Part shown: piece by piece, positions 1 to 8,832 of the stretch
Numbering within the stretch: the stretch's first letter is position 1
How the letters are laid out: each line of letters begins with the position of its first letter
From: SAR324 cluster bacterium
GTDB taxonomy: Bacteria > SAR324 > NAC60-12
DNA length: 64,000 nt
Assembly: GCA_028281495.1 (NCBI GenBank)
Contig: JANQJU010000010.1
Span: 186,001-250,000, forward strand
Reading direction: 5' to 3'
Notes under the pieces: model-generated
The model's input: the letters and a program-made list of their open reading frames with translations, nothing else
Told to the model about the DNA's origin: nothing
Database searches by the model: none
Position numbers and translations under genes: made by a program

Positions 1-285
1 CAAGTCTCTCGTAAAGATCTCAAGTCCAATCGACGTGATAGTAAAGTAGTACGTGCTCGTCAAATGAGCATGTATCTCCTCAAAGAGCTAACAGATTTGT
101 CACTTTCCGAAATAGGTGCTCAGTTTGGAGACCGCACTCATTCGGCGATTCATGCTGCTTTGAAAAAGGTAAGGAAAAAAATGGAATCTGATGAGGTCTT
201 GCAGAGACAATTGCTTTCTATCAAAGCCGACCTCAGTCAAGTCACACCCGTTAAAGTCACTCCGCTTCGAGCAGTGGCAAAGTAG
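1..285 (+). CDS. dnaA: Chromosomal replication initiator DnaA, C-terminal fragment
   Basis: The gene runs in from the left edge in frame 1, so only the last 94 residues are present. They form DnaA domain IV, the helix-turn-helix that binds DnaA boxes at oriC: the stretch ARQMSMYLLKELT followed by SLSEIGAQFGDRTHSAIHAA matches the family, whose usual signature is GGRDHTTV. The match at that signature is somewhat divergent (GDRTHSAI), and about 30 residues follow the recognition helix, a slightly long tail. The AAA+ ATPase domain is outside the window. The next genes are a lipoprotein and pldA rather than dnaN, so the common dnaA-dnaN order is not kept here. I saw no cluster of DnaA boxes in the 80 bases downstream. 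Confidence 0.88.
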   Translation, partial: QVSRKDLKSNRRDSKVVRARQMSMYLLKELTDLSLSEIGAQFGDRTHSAIHAALKKVRKKMESDEVLQRQLLSIKADLSQVTPVKVTPLRAVAK

Positions 286-365
286 AAAATTTCTCAAGTT
301 TTCCCACCAATTGCCGATACTTCTGACAAAGCCAATTTCTTTAGGGACTTCAGAAGGAGATCGAA

Positions 366-1193
366 ATGCAACATTTAAAATCTTGGTTGATAGGATTGGT
401 GAGCTTGATGCTAGTGACGGGTTGTACAGGAAACGACTTCCAAATGCCGGGGCTGTACGGTAATCCATATGACCGTCCGGAAGTGCAAGCCGATTACCAA
501 GGTTGGGTGGAAGAGGTCTCAGATGCCCAATGGAGGGCTGAAATTCGTAGGCAATTTGAAAATCCGTGGACTCAACCGGCTGAATTTCGAGAACCCGTGT
601 ATCATGATTACCTGACTTACCAGAAAGCAACGCAAAGACGTTTGCGCACTATCAGCGACAAAGAGCGGCAAATCCGGCTTCAGGATTTTCAGTCACTAAC
701 TGGCATTTTTGTTACCAGCATCGATTCGACCCAACGTAAAGGGGTGAATGTCATCCAAAAGAAAACTCTGAGAGATAGTCGACGCCGTCAAGCCGATGAA
801 ATGCGATTTGGTGAGTTTTTAGTGGTGCAGGAAGAATTGTCGGAATTTCAACCTGAAGATGAGACCACATTTAATGATCGTCTTGCACGAAAGTTTGATA
901 AATATTTGGAAGGGCAGAACGAGCGGGAAGAACGCCTTCCTAAAGAAGAACAAAAACTGAATCGGTTCAGTCGAGGAAGATTTGAGGAGTTTCTCGATCA
1001 TCAGGAAGACAAGGTTCGACGGCAACCAACTGAAGAGGTGAAAATCCAACGTTTCCAGAAAAATCGCTTTGATCAGTTTTTGGATCAGCAAGATTATAAA
1101 AGCAAAAAAGCCCCTCAAGACAATCGACGTCGTCAACGGGTCCAAACAGACCGATATGACGAATTCTTATCTCGACTGCCCAAACGAAAATGA
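366..1193 (+). CDS. Lipoprotein with C-terminal charged helical repeats, unknown function
   Basis: The 275-residue product starts with a lipoprotein signal whose lipobox is LVTGC (Cys20), so it is probably anchored in a membrane after lipidation. The start has a good Shine-Dalgarno (AGAAGGAG). The rest is very rich in Arg, Glu, Gln and Lys. From about residue 145 a loose repeat of roughly 35 residues recurs, each copy built around an R-F/Y-D/E-x-F-L core (RFGEFL, KFDKYL, RFEEFLDHQ, RFDQFLDQQ, RYDEFL). This suggests a helical or coiled repeat region. I do not recognise a named family. It is followed 39 bases later by pldA on the same strand and may be cotranscribed with it. Confidence 0.72.
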   Translation: MQHLKSWLIGLVSLMLVTGCTGNDFQMPGLYGNPYDRPEVQADYQGWVEEVSDAQWRAEIRRQFENPWTQPAEFREPVYHDYLTYQKATQRRLRTISDKERQIRLQDFQSLTGIFVTSIDSTQRKGVNVIQKKTLRDSRRRQADEMRFGEFLVVQEELSEFQPEDETTFNDRLARKFDKYLEGQNEREERLPKEEQKLNRFSRGRFEEFLDHQEDKVRRQPTEEVKIQRFQKNRFDQFLDQQDYKSKKAPQDNRRRQRVQTDRYDEFLSRLPKRK

Positions 1194-1232
1194 GTATGAT
1201 CCACGAATTTCTGTAGATTGCTAAGGGATTGT

Positions 1233-2135
1233 ATGAAGTTCGTGGTCAGCCTGTTGCTCTGCTTCTGCGGTTGTCAGGTTCTTGTTGCGCAAGTATTGGA
1301 ACACTGCCAAACTGAACCATTGCAACAAACATTGGAGAAGGAAATTCCTCTCACCTACCGTCCCAACTATTTTCTCCCACTCACTTTTGATACTCGCAAC
1401 CCAGATACGATCCGGGATGAAGATATTAGAACTCATGAAGATCCTGAAGTTCGCGAGCGTCAAAACCTCGCTATGAAATTTCAGATCAGCCTGCAGGTCC
1501 CATTTTTTGCTAGGCTGACTTGTCCCTATCAATTTTTCCTGGTGGCAGCCTTCACGCAAAAGTCTTTTTGGCAGTTGTATGACACAGAAGGCTCAAGACC
1601 CTTCCGCGAAACTAACTATAATCCAGAAATATTCTTTTTCTTTCCAACGGTCTATAGGGAATCGGGTTTCCGTATTCAACTAAAGGTATCTCCTTGGTCG
1701 CACGAATCGAATGGTAGAGAACGTGGTGTTTTGGATCGCAGCTGGGATCGGATATACGTAGAACCGACGTTGCTCTATCGAACCCGAATGCAAGGGGCTC
1801 TGAAGGTTTGGTACCGTTTGCCAGAAAGACAGCCGAAAAACGAAGAAGATGAAATCGCAGTAGATGTGAATCCAGACATCGAAGATTTTTATGGTAATAG
1901 CGAACTAAGACTCCGTTACTACTGGAACGGAAAAGGAACGACTAACGAAGTCATGACTGGAATGATGGCCCGTCGCAACTTTTCCACTGGGAATGGGGCT
2001 ATTCAGTTGGATTTCACTTATAGGATCGAAGAAGTTCACCTTTATTATCAATATTGGAATGGTTTCGGAGAAAGCCTCATTGACCATAGAGTGCATATCG
2101 TCAAACATGGGATCGGGCTTATGTTTTATGATTGA
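1233..2135 (+). CDS. pldA: Outer-membrane phospholipase A (OMPLA/PldA)
   Basis: The product is a 300-residue outer-membrane phospholipase A, a beta-barrel that hydrolyses mislocalised phospholipids in the outer leaflet. Family landmarks are clear: YRPNYFLPLTF near residue 42, FQISLQVPFF near 83, WQLYD near 113, FRETNYNPE near 124, the catalytic segment SHESNGR (His157, Ser159) and the C-terminal FGESLID. A signal peptide covers about residues 1-20. I chose the ATG because an AAGGG Shine-Dalgarno lies six bases upstream; an in-frame TTG 15 bases earlier has none. The Asn that completes the Ser-His-Asn triad of E. coli OMPLA (in RSWNR) is Asp172 here (RSWDR), with one extra residue between Ser and this position. 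Confidence 0.9.
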   Translation: MKFVVSLLLCFCGCQVLVAQVLEHCQTEPLQQTLEKEIPLTYRPNYFLPLTFDTRNPDTIRDEDIRTHEDPEVRERQNLAMKFQISLQVPFFARLTCPYQFFLVAAFTQKSFWQLYDTEGSRPFRETNYNPEIFFFFPTVYRESGFRIQLKVSPWSHESNGRERGVLDRSWDRIYVEPTLLYRTRMQGALKVWYRLPERQPKNEEDEIAVDVNPDIEDFYGNSELRLRYYWNGKGTTNEVMTGMMARRNFSTGNGAIQLDFTYRIEEVHLYYQYWNGFGESLIDHRVHIVKHGIGLMFYD

Positions 2136-2178
2136 ACTGTTGAGTCCAAGCTAACTATCTGAAGGATTGGAAATCCGT

Positions 2179-3531
2179 ATGAGCAATCAAGCCAAATTCT
2201 TAAGTGGTTCGACGATGCGTCATGTGATCGTGATGAGCCTTACTTCTTCCATCGGGCTGATGGCGATCTTTTTCGTGGACCTCCTCGATATGTTGTTCTT
2301 GAGCATGTTGGGAGAAGTAGAATTGGCATCAGCAGTCGGCTATGCAGGATCAATTTTGTTTTTTACGACGTCTGTCAACATCGGATTGGCAATTGCGATG
2401 GGAGCTTTGGTCTCCAGGAATATTGGAGCTGGAGAGCCTGAACGAGCAAAGCGTTACCTGATGAATGTCTACGGAGTGGTCATTCTTATTACGATAGTGA
2501 TTGTCGCAATTCTGATGTTTTTGATTCCAACGTTGACTTCCCTGCTGGGAGCCAAAGGTCGTGCCGCAGAACTCGCGAATGCCTATTTGTATATCATGAT
2601 TCCTTCTATGCCGATCTTAGGTATCGGTATGACCTCCGGTGCAGCACTGCGTGCTGTTGGAGATGCTAAACGGTCGATGAATTCCACGTTAGCTGGAGGA
2701 GCAGTCAATGCAGTATTGGATCCAGTATTTATTTTCGGATTGAATATGGGGGTTGAAGGGGCAGCAGCAGCCTCGGTGATGGCGAGATGCACTATTTTGG
2801 CTTTTGGCTTATGGCCAGTGTATAAGGTTCATCATTTGCTGACTCCCTTCGAATTGAAGTCTTTTTTTTCGGATTTACACCAAATATTTACAATTGCGTT
2901 GCCTGCAATTCTCACCAATATTGCTACTCCCATTGGGACGGCTTACGTAACTGCAGCGATGGCAAAATTTGGCGACAGTGCAGTCGCTGGCATGTCGGTG
3001 ACAGCTCGTTTGACGCCAGTCGCATTTGGGGTGGTCTTTGCAGTGTCTGGAGCAGTCGGACCTATCATAGGTCAGAACTTTGGAGCAAAAAACTTAGCCC
3101 GAGTGCGCCAAACTATCTATGATGCTCTACTGTTTGTACTATTTTATGTGTTAGGTATCTCCTTGATTTTGGTTTTTACTCACAGCTGGATCAGCGACGC
3201 GTTCAGCATGAAAAATGAAGCACGTGATGTAATTGCGGTGTTTTGCCTCTATGTTTCCTTCACATACTTTCTTTCTGGTGCCACATTTGTCGGCAATGCT
3301 GCTTTCAATAATTTAGGGCGTGCCCCTTATTCTACGATTGTTAACTTTGGAAAAGCGACAATAGGTACAGTGCCTTTCGTGTACGTAGGGAGCCTTTGGT
3401 TTGAAGCCGAAGGGGTACTTGTTGGACAAGCAGTGGGTGCATCTGTGTTTGGGGTGATTTCGATTGCATGGGTATTTTGGTATCTTAAAGGTTTGGTCAA
3501 AAAATTAGAGGCACAAGAACTTCCCGCTTGA
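2179..3531 (+). CDS. MATE family multidrug/Na+ efflux transporter
   Basis: This 450-residue inner-membrane protein has the length and layout of MATE transporters: about twelve membrane segments in two halves, with family-like sequence in the first helix (LTSSIGLMAIFFVDLLD), GAALRAVGDAK in the first half and SGAVGPIIGQNFGA at the start of the second. MATE proteins export cationic drugs, dyes or metabolites using Na+ or H+. The ATG follows a GAAGGA by 12 bases; a TTG directly next to that GAAGGA is less likely. It lies 43 bases after pldA on the same strand. The substrate cannot be read from sequence. Confidence 0.92.
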   Translation: MSNQAKFLSGSTMRHVIVMSLTSSIGLMAIFFVDLLDMLFLSMLGEVELASAVGYAGSILFFTTSVNIGLAIAMGALVSRNIGAGEPERAKRYLMNVYGVVILITIVIVAILMFLIPTLTSLLGAKGRAAELANAYLYIMIPSMPILGIGMTSGAALRAVGDAKRSMNSTLAGGAVNAVLDPVFIFGLNMGVEGAAAASVMARCTILAFGLWPVYKVHHLLTPFELKSFFSDLHQIFTIALPAILTNIATPIGTAYVTAAMAKFGDSAVAGMSVTARLTPVAFGVVFAVSGAVGPIIGQNFGAKNLARVRQTIYDALLFVLFYVLGISLILVFTHSWISDAFSMKNEARDVIAVFCLYVSFTYFLSGATFVGNAAFNNLGRAPYSTIVNFGKATIGTVPFVYVGSLWFEAEGVLVGQAVGASVFGVISIAWVFWYLKGLVKKLEAQELPA

Positions 3532-3803
3532 AGGATGAACATCATACCGAATCCTTAGCCACAGAAATTTTCGATTCATATAACTGATTTTATTTGGCTT
3601 ATCGCGAGCACATAAGACTCTATACTTAGAAAAAGAATTGAATTATTTCAACTATAGGTCTGATTCTTATGTAGTGCTTGTCTTTACTGTTTAATATTCG
3701 GGGTCCCCAATTGGAATCGGAAGATACTTAAATTGGTAGAAAGAAGATCAAAAAGGGTGGCTGGTTCAAATTAGTTACAAAAGCGTTCTTAAGGAGCAGT
3801 AAT

Positions 3804-4169
3804 ATGGAAAAATTGAACTTTGCAGAAAAATTTCAAAAGTTTGAAGAGTATTGGACTCCCAAAATTGTAAGTGAAATGAATGGGCAGTTCGTCAAACTCG
3901 CAAAAGGAAAGGGGGAAATTGTTTGGCATACACACGAAAACGAGGACGAGTTTTTTTACGTAATGAAAGGTCAATTAAATATCCATTTTCATGATAGAGT
4001 CGTGAACCTGAACTCTGGGGAAGGGTGTATCGTACCCAAAGGTGTCAAACATAAAGCCTCTGCAAAAGAAGAAACCCACTTTATGCTAATCGAACCTAAG
4101 TCGACGGAGCATACCGGGAAAGTTGAAAGCGAACAAACCGTAGCCATCGAAGATCAAACTTGGATTTGA
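3804..4169 (+). CDS. Small cupin-domain protein
   Basis: The 121-residue protein is a single-domain cupin. Motif 1 is visible as HTHENEDEFFYVMKG (metal-ligand His-x-His and Glu) near residue 44 and motif 2 as GEGCIVPKGVKHKA near residue 74, so a mononuclear metal site is plausible. Such proteins act as small isomerases, dioxygenases or ligand-binding domains; nothing here decides between them. The start has a clear AAGGAGC Shine-Dalgarno. It stands alone, with about 270 bases of AT-rich DNA before it and 500 after it. Confidence 0.85.
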   Translation: MEKLNFAEKFQKFEEYWTPKIVSEMNGQFVKLAKGKGEIVWHTHENEDEFFYVMKGQLNIHFHDRVVNLNSGEGCIVPKGVKHKASAKEETHFMLIEPKSTEHTGKVESEQTVAIEDQTWI

Positions 4170-4498
4170 TATGAGTTTGACACATGAAAGACTGCCTTTC
4201 CTACACTTTGTCAAACAAGATCCCTCCAAGCAGAATTATTTCTTATAAGTGCATTCTTCAACAATACAAACTCGAATCCATTAAACTGGCAATTGTTTGG
4301 TTTTTTGCGGAAGGATTATCCTCATAACCTCTATTCATCACACTCTATTTGAGAGAGTAATGGAAAAAGTTATATTGAGCTGCATAGAAGTCAAAAAATG
4401 GTAGAACTTCATGGGAAGTACTATACTCATTACCTAAAAAACTTGACTCTCAGGCCGCCATTTACTAAAGGCTTCTGTGGGTAGAAGTAATGGTATGG

Positions 4499-4523
4499 TG
4501 TGCATTATGCACAACAAGTTGTT
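4499..4523. promoter_or_regulatory. Pair of adjacent palindromes, candidate operator
   Basis: TGTGCAT-T-ATGCACA is a perfect palindrome with a single central base, the size of a typical dimeric regulator site. AACAAGTTGTT begins at its last base and has 5-base arms. They sit about 150 bases upstream of the lipoprotein start at 4675. No regulator gene is adjacent, so the factor is unknown. Confidence 0.4.
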
Positions 4524-4604
4524 TAAATGCTGATTAAAGCAACAGAAAACAGTTATCGTCCTGTTTTTTGCTCTCCTTGGAATAGATTTTCTCTATTTCC
4601 GTAC

Positions 4605-4634
4605 CCTTGAGGTAGGACTTCCAAGACCTCAAGG
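4605..4634 (+). promoter_or_regulatory. Leader hairpin upstream of the large lipoprotein gene
   Basis: CCTTGAGGT at 4605-4613 pairs perfectly with ACCTCAAGG at 4626-4634 across a 12-base loop. There is no T run after it, so it is not a normal intrinsic terminator. It lies 40 bases before the ATG and could be an mRNA leader structure or a protein-binding site. Confidence 0.45.
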
Positions 4635-4674
4635 TATTAATTTGTTTTAATAACTTCATAGAGTAGGGAGTATT

Positions 4675-7600
4675 ATGAACCAAAGAAAGAAATGGAAAAT
4701 TTTGAGTTCAGCAATGATTTTTGCTGGCATTCTCGCTTTTTCCGGTTGTGAGAAAGGAGTAGTCGAAGGCTCGGAAGGAGATGCTTCGACAAGTACTTCG
4801 ACCTCAACATCGACCTCAACATCGACCTCGTTATCAACCGAAAATGGTAACGTGGTTGATTTTGCAGGAGGTGATCCGAATAATCTGACTGCTAAGATCA
4901 GTGGTATAATTACTGATGATCTTGGATTTCCATTAGAAGGGGTTACTGTTAGCGTTTATGGTACAGTAACGACTACAGGAACGGGTGGCATATATAATGT
5001 CGACGGAATTCCTGTTGCTCAAGTAGTCAATGATGTTGCATCGTTGGCCGCAAACGCTGCTGACGCAAATGCAAACATTGCCACGATTCCTGTCAGCGTA
5101 AGCAAGAGCGGTTATACTCCAGCAATTATTTATGCTGGTACTCACATGGTTGTCACTAACAGCGGCGACGCAGCAGCAAGTACAACAGGAGCGCCAAACA
5201 CAGTTATTATTACTGGTTTAGCAGCAGATGCTGCAAGCGCAGCGTTGAAAAGATTAGAAGCTGTTGTTCGCGGAGTTGTCCAAGATTCCGCTACAGGTTC
5301 TACTGTAGGTGGAGTCCAAATCACACTTGTACCTGTTGACAATAATATAGCAAACGTCACGGGTATTCCTGGCCTTCCTGCCTCACTAAGAGCTGGAGAA
5401 GTTACTTTTGGTCATAAAGCGGCTGATCTTGTGGAATCTACCGATAGCAGTGGAAAATTTACATTTGAAGGCATCGCTGTTGACACTGTCTACGATATCT
5501 ACGTAACTTCTGAAGGGTTTTCAGGGCCTGGTTTTGGAAGTTTCGTAAATGGTCGAACTTCAGGTAATTTCAGAATTGCGCAGACTAACGTTCAGGTTTT
5601 CGGGGATAGCACTAACGTCTCACAATGTAACGCTTTAGTTACCACAAGCGGTAATCCTGCCACATGTTTGGGAAGTGTAGATACTTCAGGTGGAATTGTA
5701 GACTTGCCTTCACCATTGAAAATCGTGAACGTGGGTGACACATCAACTGTTAATAAGGATCAAATTAGACCTTTCATCACACAAGTTCCTTCGACTAGTG
5801 CAGGTGATATTTCATCAAGCGTCCATAGTGGCAGCGGATATTTGCAAATCTCAGAAGGTGTTTTTGCTTTAGGAGCTTCAGAGACAGCACTTTCTGCTCA
5901 GCCTTTAACAGTTCAGTTTTCTGAACAGCTTGATAGCAGCCGATTTAATTTGGTTTCTAACGTCAGTGGGGAAACCGTATCTGTTGTAGTCTTTGATTCT
6001 AGTGGAAATCAGCAAAGCGTTGATTCAAACAACTCTACCTTAAGTGGAGATACACTTACTTTAAGACTGACATCTCCTCAAATGACAGCTGGTACAGCTC
6101 TTAATGTCAGAATGCGAAAATTCGATTTCATCGATTTAGGTGGTAATGAGTTGACAGTCGCTTCTACGTCAAATTTCATCACACCATCGTTGGCAGGCTA
6201 TACAGGCAATCCCAATGCTGACACTGGTGGTGGGTTTGTTACATTGAGATTAAGAAGTTTTAAAGAAACTAGTGTCGATAGTGATCAAGTTACCGGGTTG
6301 GCTCAAGTCACGCCTTCCACAACGAGTGGTTACGATGGTTTGAAAGGTTATGTGGTACCGAATAATCTCGATTCTTCCGGCGTTGCAACGTTGGGTAATA
6401 ACGTAAGTACTAGTTTCCTAGGTAATTTGGCTTCTTCGATTAACACTGCGATCAGTAGTGCTACTCGTACAGTAAGCATCAACAAGAATGTAGCTTTACT
6501 AACATTTACTGCTACGAGTGGTGACGGTTATGGTTTATCAGTAACCCGAAGTGGAAGTACTGTATTTTCGAGTGGCTTAGGAAGTGAATCCAGCGTAATA
6601 GTAGGGACTTTCTCGAGTAGCACTATTTCGACAACCGTAAATGTTACCTCAAGTGGTATATTTACAGCGAATAGTACCGCTATGGGAATCGGTCTCGATG
6701 GGGTGAGAGAAGGTGATATTGTCACAGTGATACCCACCAATGATTTTGGTGACTTAGTCACTGGAAAACAGCAAGCTTTGACCCTACAAGATTTGACTCC
6801 TGCCATGATGGCAAATCAAACGGGTATCGAAGACGGTGGTGGTCTCATCACCACAGCAGGTGGAACAAGTATCTCTTCTGGAAGCTCTTCGAGTGGAGGC
6901 CTATTTTCGACTTCTACTACAGCATTGTTGTTCCCGCAATATCCTTTAAGAGCACGATTCTATTCTAAAAGTCGTGCCGCGAGTAGCGTGAACAAACCAT
7001 TGCTTGGAAGTGGATCAAGTACATTGTCTACAACTCGAGCGGATCGTCTTTATACAACTGCTGACTATACCGCGTGGAGTGGAAGCATAACTGCTGTCAG
7101 AGATTTCGTTGTTCAAGCCACAGAGACTTTAAATACTTCTTCTGTTCTCGGATCTACCGTAAGAGGCAACTCTGCGACAGGGTCGAGTTTGAATAACACA
7201 ACAACTGGTTTGGTAAGTTTAACGACTCCTTCCGATAGTTTGATGGTATCTCAAATCGGTGATTGGCGAGAGATTTCTGATTTGACGTTTATGTCTGTAG
7301 TCGGAATTAGAGATATTGCGTTAAACGATTCTGGAACGACAACTGGTGTGATTTTCCGTGATAATGTTCCTCCTCTGATGACGTCTTTTATCGCCAGTGG
7401 AGCAACAATTACTGCTCACTTTGATCAAGCAATCAATGCTTTGACTAGTCAAGCATCTGTTGGATCGACGATTTTGACTATCAATTCACGAAATCCGTTT
7501 GATCAGATTAGGTCAACAAACAACTTGTTGAGCGGAAAGCCCTATTATCTGACTCGCGATAGCGACGGTAGAATTCTCATGACGCGTTTTGCAAACTATC

Positions 7601-8628
7601 AAGACGTTAATGAAACTACTGGAGCTGCTGGAACATCATATAAAACCACTGCCGTGTTGAGCAATAACAGTCAAACTTTGACTGTTACTGTGAGCAATAC
7701 AAGTGTTGCCAATCTTATTGAATCCACTGACTCCAATCTGAACATGAGTCGGTATTTTGCTCCTCTTAGTTTCTCAAACACGACTCAGTTAACTTCTGGT
7801 TCTAGCGTTACAGAATCCCAGCATGAATTTTTCGTTGAGTATCCGTTGCTATCGGATACCCAGAGTAATACTTGGACATCTGTATCAGAAAACAGTGAGC
7901 TAGATGCTTATATCGTAGTTAGTGGTACGACCAATACTCCTGCTTTGGTTGGAATTGATCGAACTCCTCCAAAAATTGGAACTACAGGCATCTTCGGATT
8001 TGATGAAAGGATTGTATTTAATGGTGACGCTTCTGATACTGTCCATAGAGTCTTCTTTAGTGTTGGTAGTACCTTGATTCAGTTGGCAAATAGTCGAGCT
8101 AACTTGGATATCTTCCATACCGCTGTGAATTCCGCTGTTACAGGTTGGTTGCAGCAGGAAAATGGAGCAAGTGGTGCAGATAACATTCCTCCACAGGGTA
8201 GATATCTGGTGAATGCAAATGATAATAAGCCGTTGGGTAAATTGAATGACGGTGTTTGGCAAGTAGGTGACAGTAGTGCAACCATTGAGCAGTACAAAAT
8301 TTTGGTACGCTTCAATGAAAGTGTAACTTGTGCAACTTGTTCGATTTCTGTGAATAATACCACTAGATACACAAGTGCTACCGTTCGTACGATTCATTTT
8401 AATGTCACAAATGGTGCTTTAAGTACTAACTTGACGAATATTGGTAACTCAACAAACACTATTGAGTTGTCGTTTAACCGGCAAGCGAGTCAAACAGCAG
8501 CAAGTGGCGATGCGGTAACAGTAACCAATGTTGCTGATCTTTCTGGGAATACATTGTCTGCATTTACCATTACCTTGGAAGCTTCAAGCCAAGGCATTGA
8601 TGTAACACCAGCTAGTGCAGCAGAATAA
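4675..8628 (+). CDS. Giant Ser/Thr-rich surface lipoprotein
   Basis: The 1317-residue product begins with a lipoprotein signal ending in the lipobox FSGC (Cys25) and a Ser-Thr alternating linker encoded by a 12-base tandem repeat. Residues of about 60-110 and 195-280 look like carboxypeptidase-regulatory/CNA-B-like beta folds (SGIITDDLGFPLEGVTVSVYG; GVVQDSATGSTVGGVQITLV). The remainder is low in Cys and charged residues and rich in Ser, Thr, Gly and Asn, consistent with stacked bacterial Ig-like beta domains; the pattern PLTVQFSEQLD...G(N)ELTVAS recalls Big_5-like domains. It is probably exposed on the surface, but I cannot assign a ligand. The start has an AGGGAG Shine-Dalgarno. A strong terminator follows. 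Confidence 0.8.
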   Translation: MNQRKKWKILSSAMIFAGILAFSGCEKGVVEGSEGDASTSTSTSTSTSTSTSLSTENGNVVDFAGGDPNNLTAKISGIITDDLGFPLEGVTVSVYGTVTTTGTGGIYNVDGIPVAQVVNDVASLAANAADANANIATIPVSVSKSGYTPAIIYAGTHMVVTNSGDAAASTTGAPNTVIITGLAADAASAALKRLEAVVRGVVQDSATGSTVGGVQITLVPVDNNIANVTGIPGLPASLRAGEVTFGHKAADLVESTDSSGKFTFEGIAVDTVYDIYVTSEGFSGPGFGSFVNGRTSGNFRIAQTNVQVFGDSTNVSQCNALVTTSGNPATCLGSVDTSGGIVDLPSPLKIVNVGDTSTVNKDQIRPFITQVPSTSAGDISSSVHSGSGYLQISEGVFALGASETALSAQPLTVQFSEQLDSSRFNLVSNVSGETVSVVVFDSSGNQQSVDSNNSTLSGDTLTLRLTSPQMTAGTALNVRMRKFDFIDLGGNELTVASTSNFITPSLAGYTGNPNADTGGGFVTLRLRSFKETSVDSDQVTGLAQVTPSTTSGYDGLKGYVVPNNLDSSGVATLGNNVSTSFLGNLASSINTAISSATRTVSINKNVALLTFTATSGDGYGLSVTRSGSTVFSSGLGSESSVIVGTFSSSTISTTVNVTSSGIFTANSTAMGIGLDGVREGDIVTVIPTNDFGDLVTGKQQALTLQDLTPAMMANQTGIEDGGGLITTAGGTSISSGSSSSGGLFSTSTTALLFPQYPLRARFYSKSRAASSVNKPLLGSGSSTLSTTRADRLYTTADYTAWSGSITAVRDFVVQATETLNTSSVLGSTVRGNSATGSSLNNTTTGLVSLTTPSDSLMVSQIGDWREISDLTFMSVVGIRDIALNDSGTTTGVIFRDNVPPLMTSFIASGATITAHFDQAINALTSQASVGSTILTINSRNPFDQIRSTNNLLSGKPYYLTRDSDGRILMTRFANYQDVNETTGAAGTSYKTTAVLSNNSQTLTVTVSNTSVANLIESTDSNLNMSRYFAPLSFSNTTQLTSGSSVTESQHEFFVEYPLLSDTQSNTWTSVSENSELDAYIVVSGTTNTPALVGIDRTPPKIGTTGIFGFDERIVFNGDASDTVHRVFFSVGSTLIQLANSRANLDIFHTAVNSAVTGWLQQENGASGADNIPPQGRYLVNANDNKPLGKLNDGVWQVGDSSATIEQYKILVRFNESVTCATCSISVNNTTRYTSATVRTIHFNVTNGALSTNLTNIGNSTNTIELSFNRQASQTAASGDAVTVTNVADLSGNTLSAFTITLEASSQGIDVTPASAAE
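4798..4829 (+). repeat. 12-base tandem repeat coding for a Ser-Thr linker
   Basis: TCGACCTCAACA occurs twice exactly, followed by a third partial copy. Each unit codes for four residues, so slippage would change linker length behind the lipidated Cys without breaking the frame. Confidence 0.75.
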
Positions 8629-8670
8629 TTCAGTCCAATAAGGATATTCCTTAAAGGATAATATTAAAAA

Positions 8671-8709
8671 TTAAAGGGTTGGGGGATTTTCTCTCAACCC
8701 TTTTTTTTT
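8671..8709 (+). terminator. Intrinsic terminator after the surface lipoprotein gene
   Basis: AAAGGGTTG pairs with CAACCCTTT (8673-8681 with 8695-8703). The stem can be extended inward by four pairs, two of them G-T, and is followed at once by a run of T. This is a textbook rho-independent terminator for the gene ending at 8628. Confidence 0.93.
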
Positions 8710-8832
8710 GCCTAGATTGAAATGATTTTTGAGTGAACTAGCTTTTTGACAAGATGAGTCTCTTAGCAACAAATTTTATCAAAACATTTTTAGAGTGAAC
8801 CGATACTCTACAAATTTATGTGTTGATAAGAC

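Larger units (their letters stand above)
4170..4674. other. Intergenic region with several inverted repeats
   Basis: These 505 bases carry no convincing gene. They hold a 15-base palindrome with 7-base arms (TGTGCATTATGCACA, 4499-4513), a second palindrome sharing its last base (AACAAGTTGTT, 4513-4523), a weak AT-rich hairpin followed by a T run (4546-4570) and a perfect 9-bp stem with a 12-base loop 40 bases before the next start codon (4605-4634). The region therefore probably contains the promoter and control sites of the large lipoprotein gene that follows. The assignments are inferred from symmetry only. Confidence 0.5.

Noticed and set aside
286..365. Possible oriC beside dnaA
   Set aside because: Only 80 bases, no DnaA-box match that I would defend and no AT-rich unwinding stretch.
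100..630. 176-codon minus-strand frame across dnaA end and lipoprotein gene
   Set aside because: It is antisense to two real genes and has no ribosome site or recognisable domain.
7900..8397. Long open frame on the minus strand inside the giant lipoprotein gene
   Set aside because: It is antisense to a well-supported coding region; its Thr/Ser/Ile-rich low-complexity product reflects the repeated codons on the other strand.
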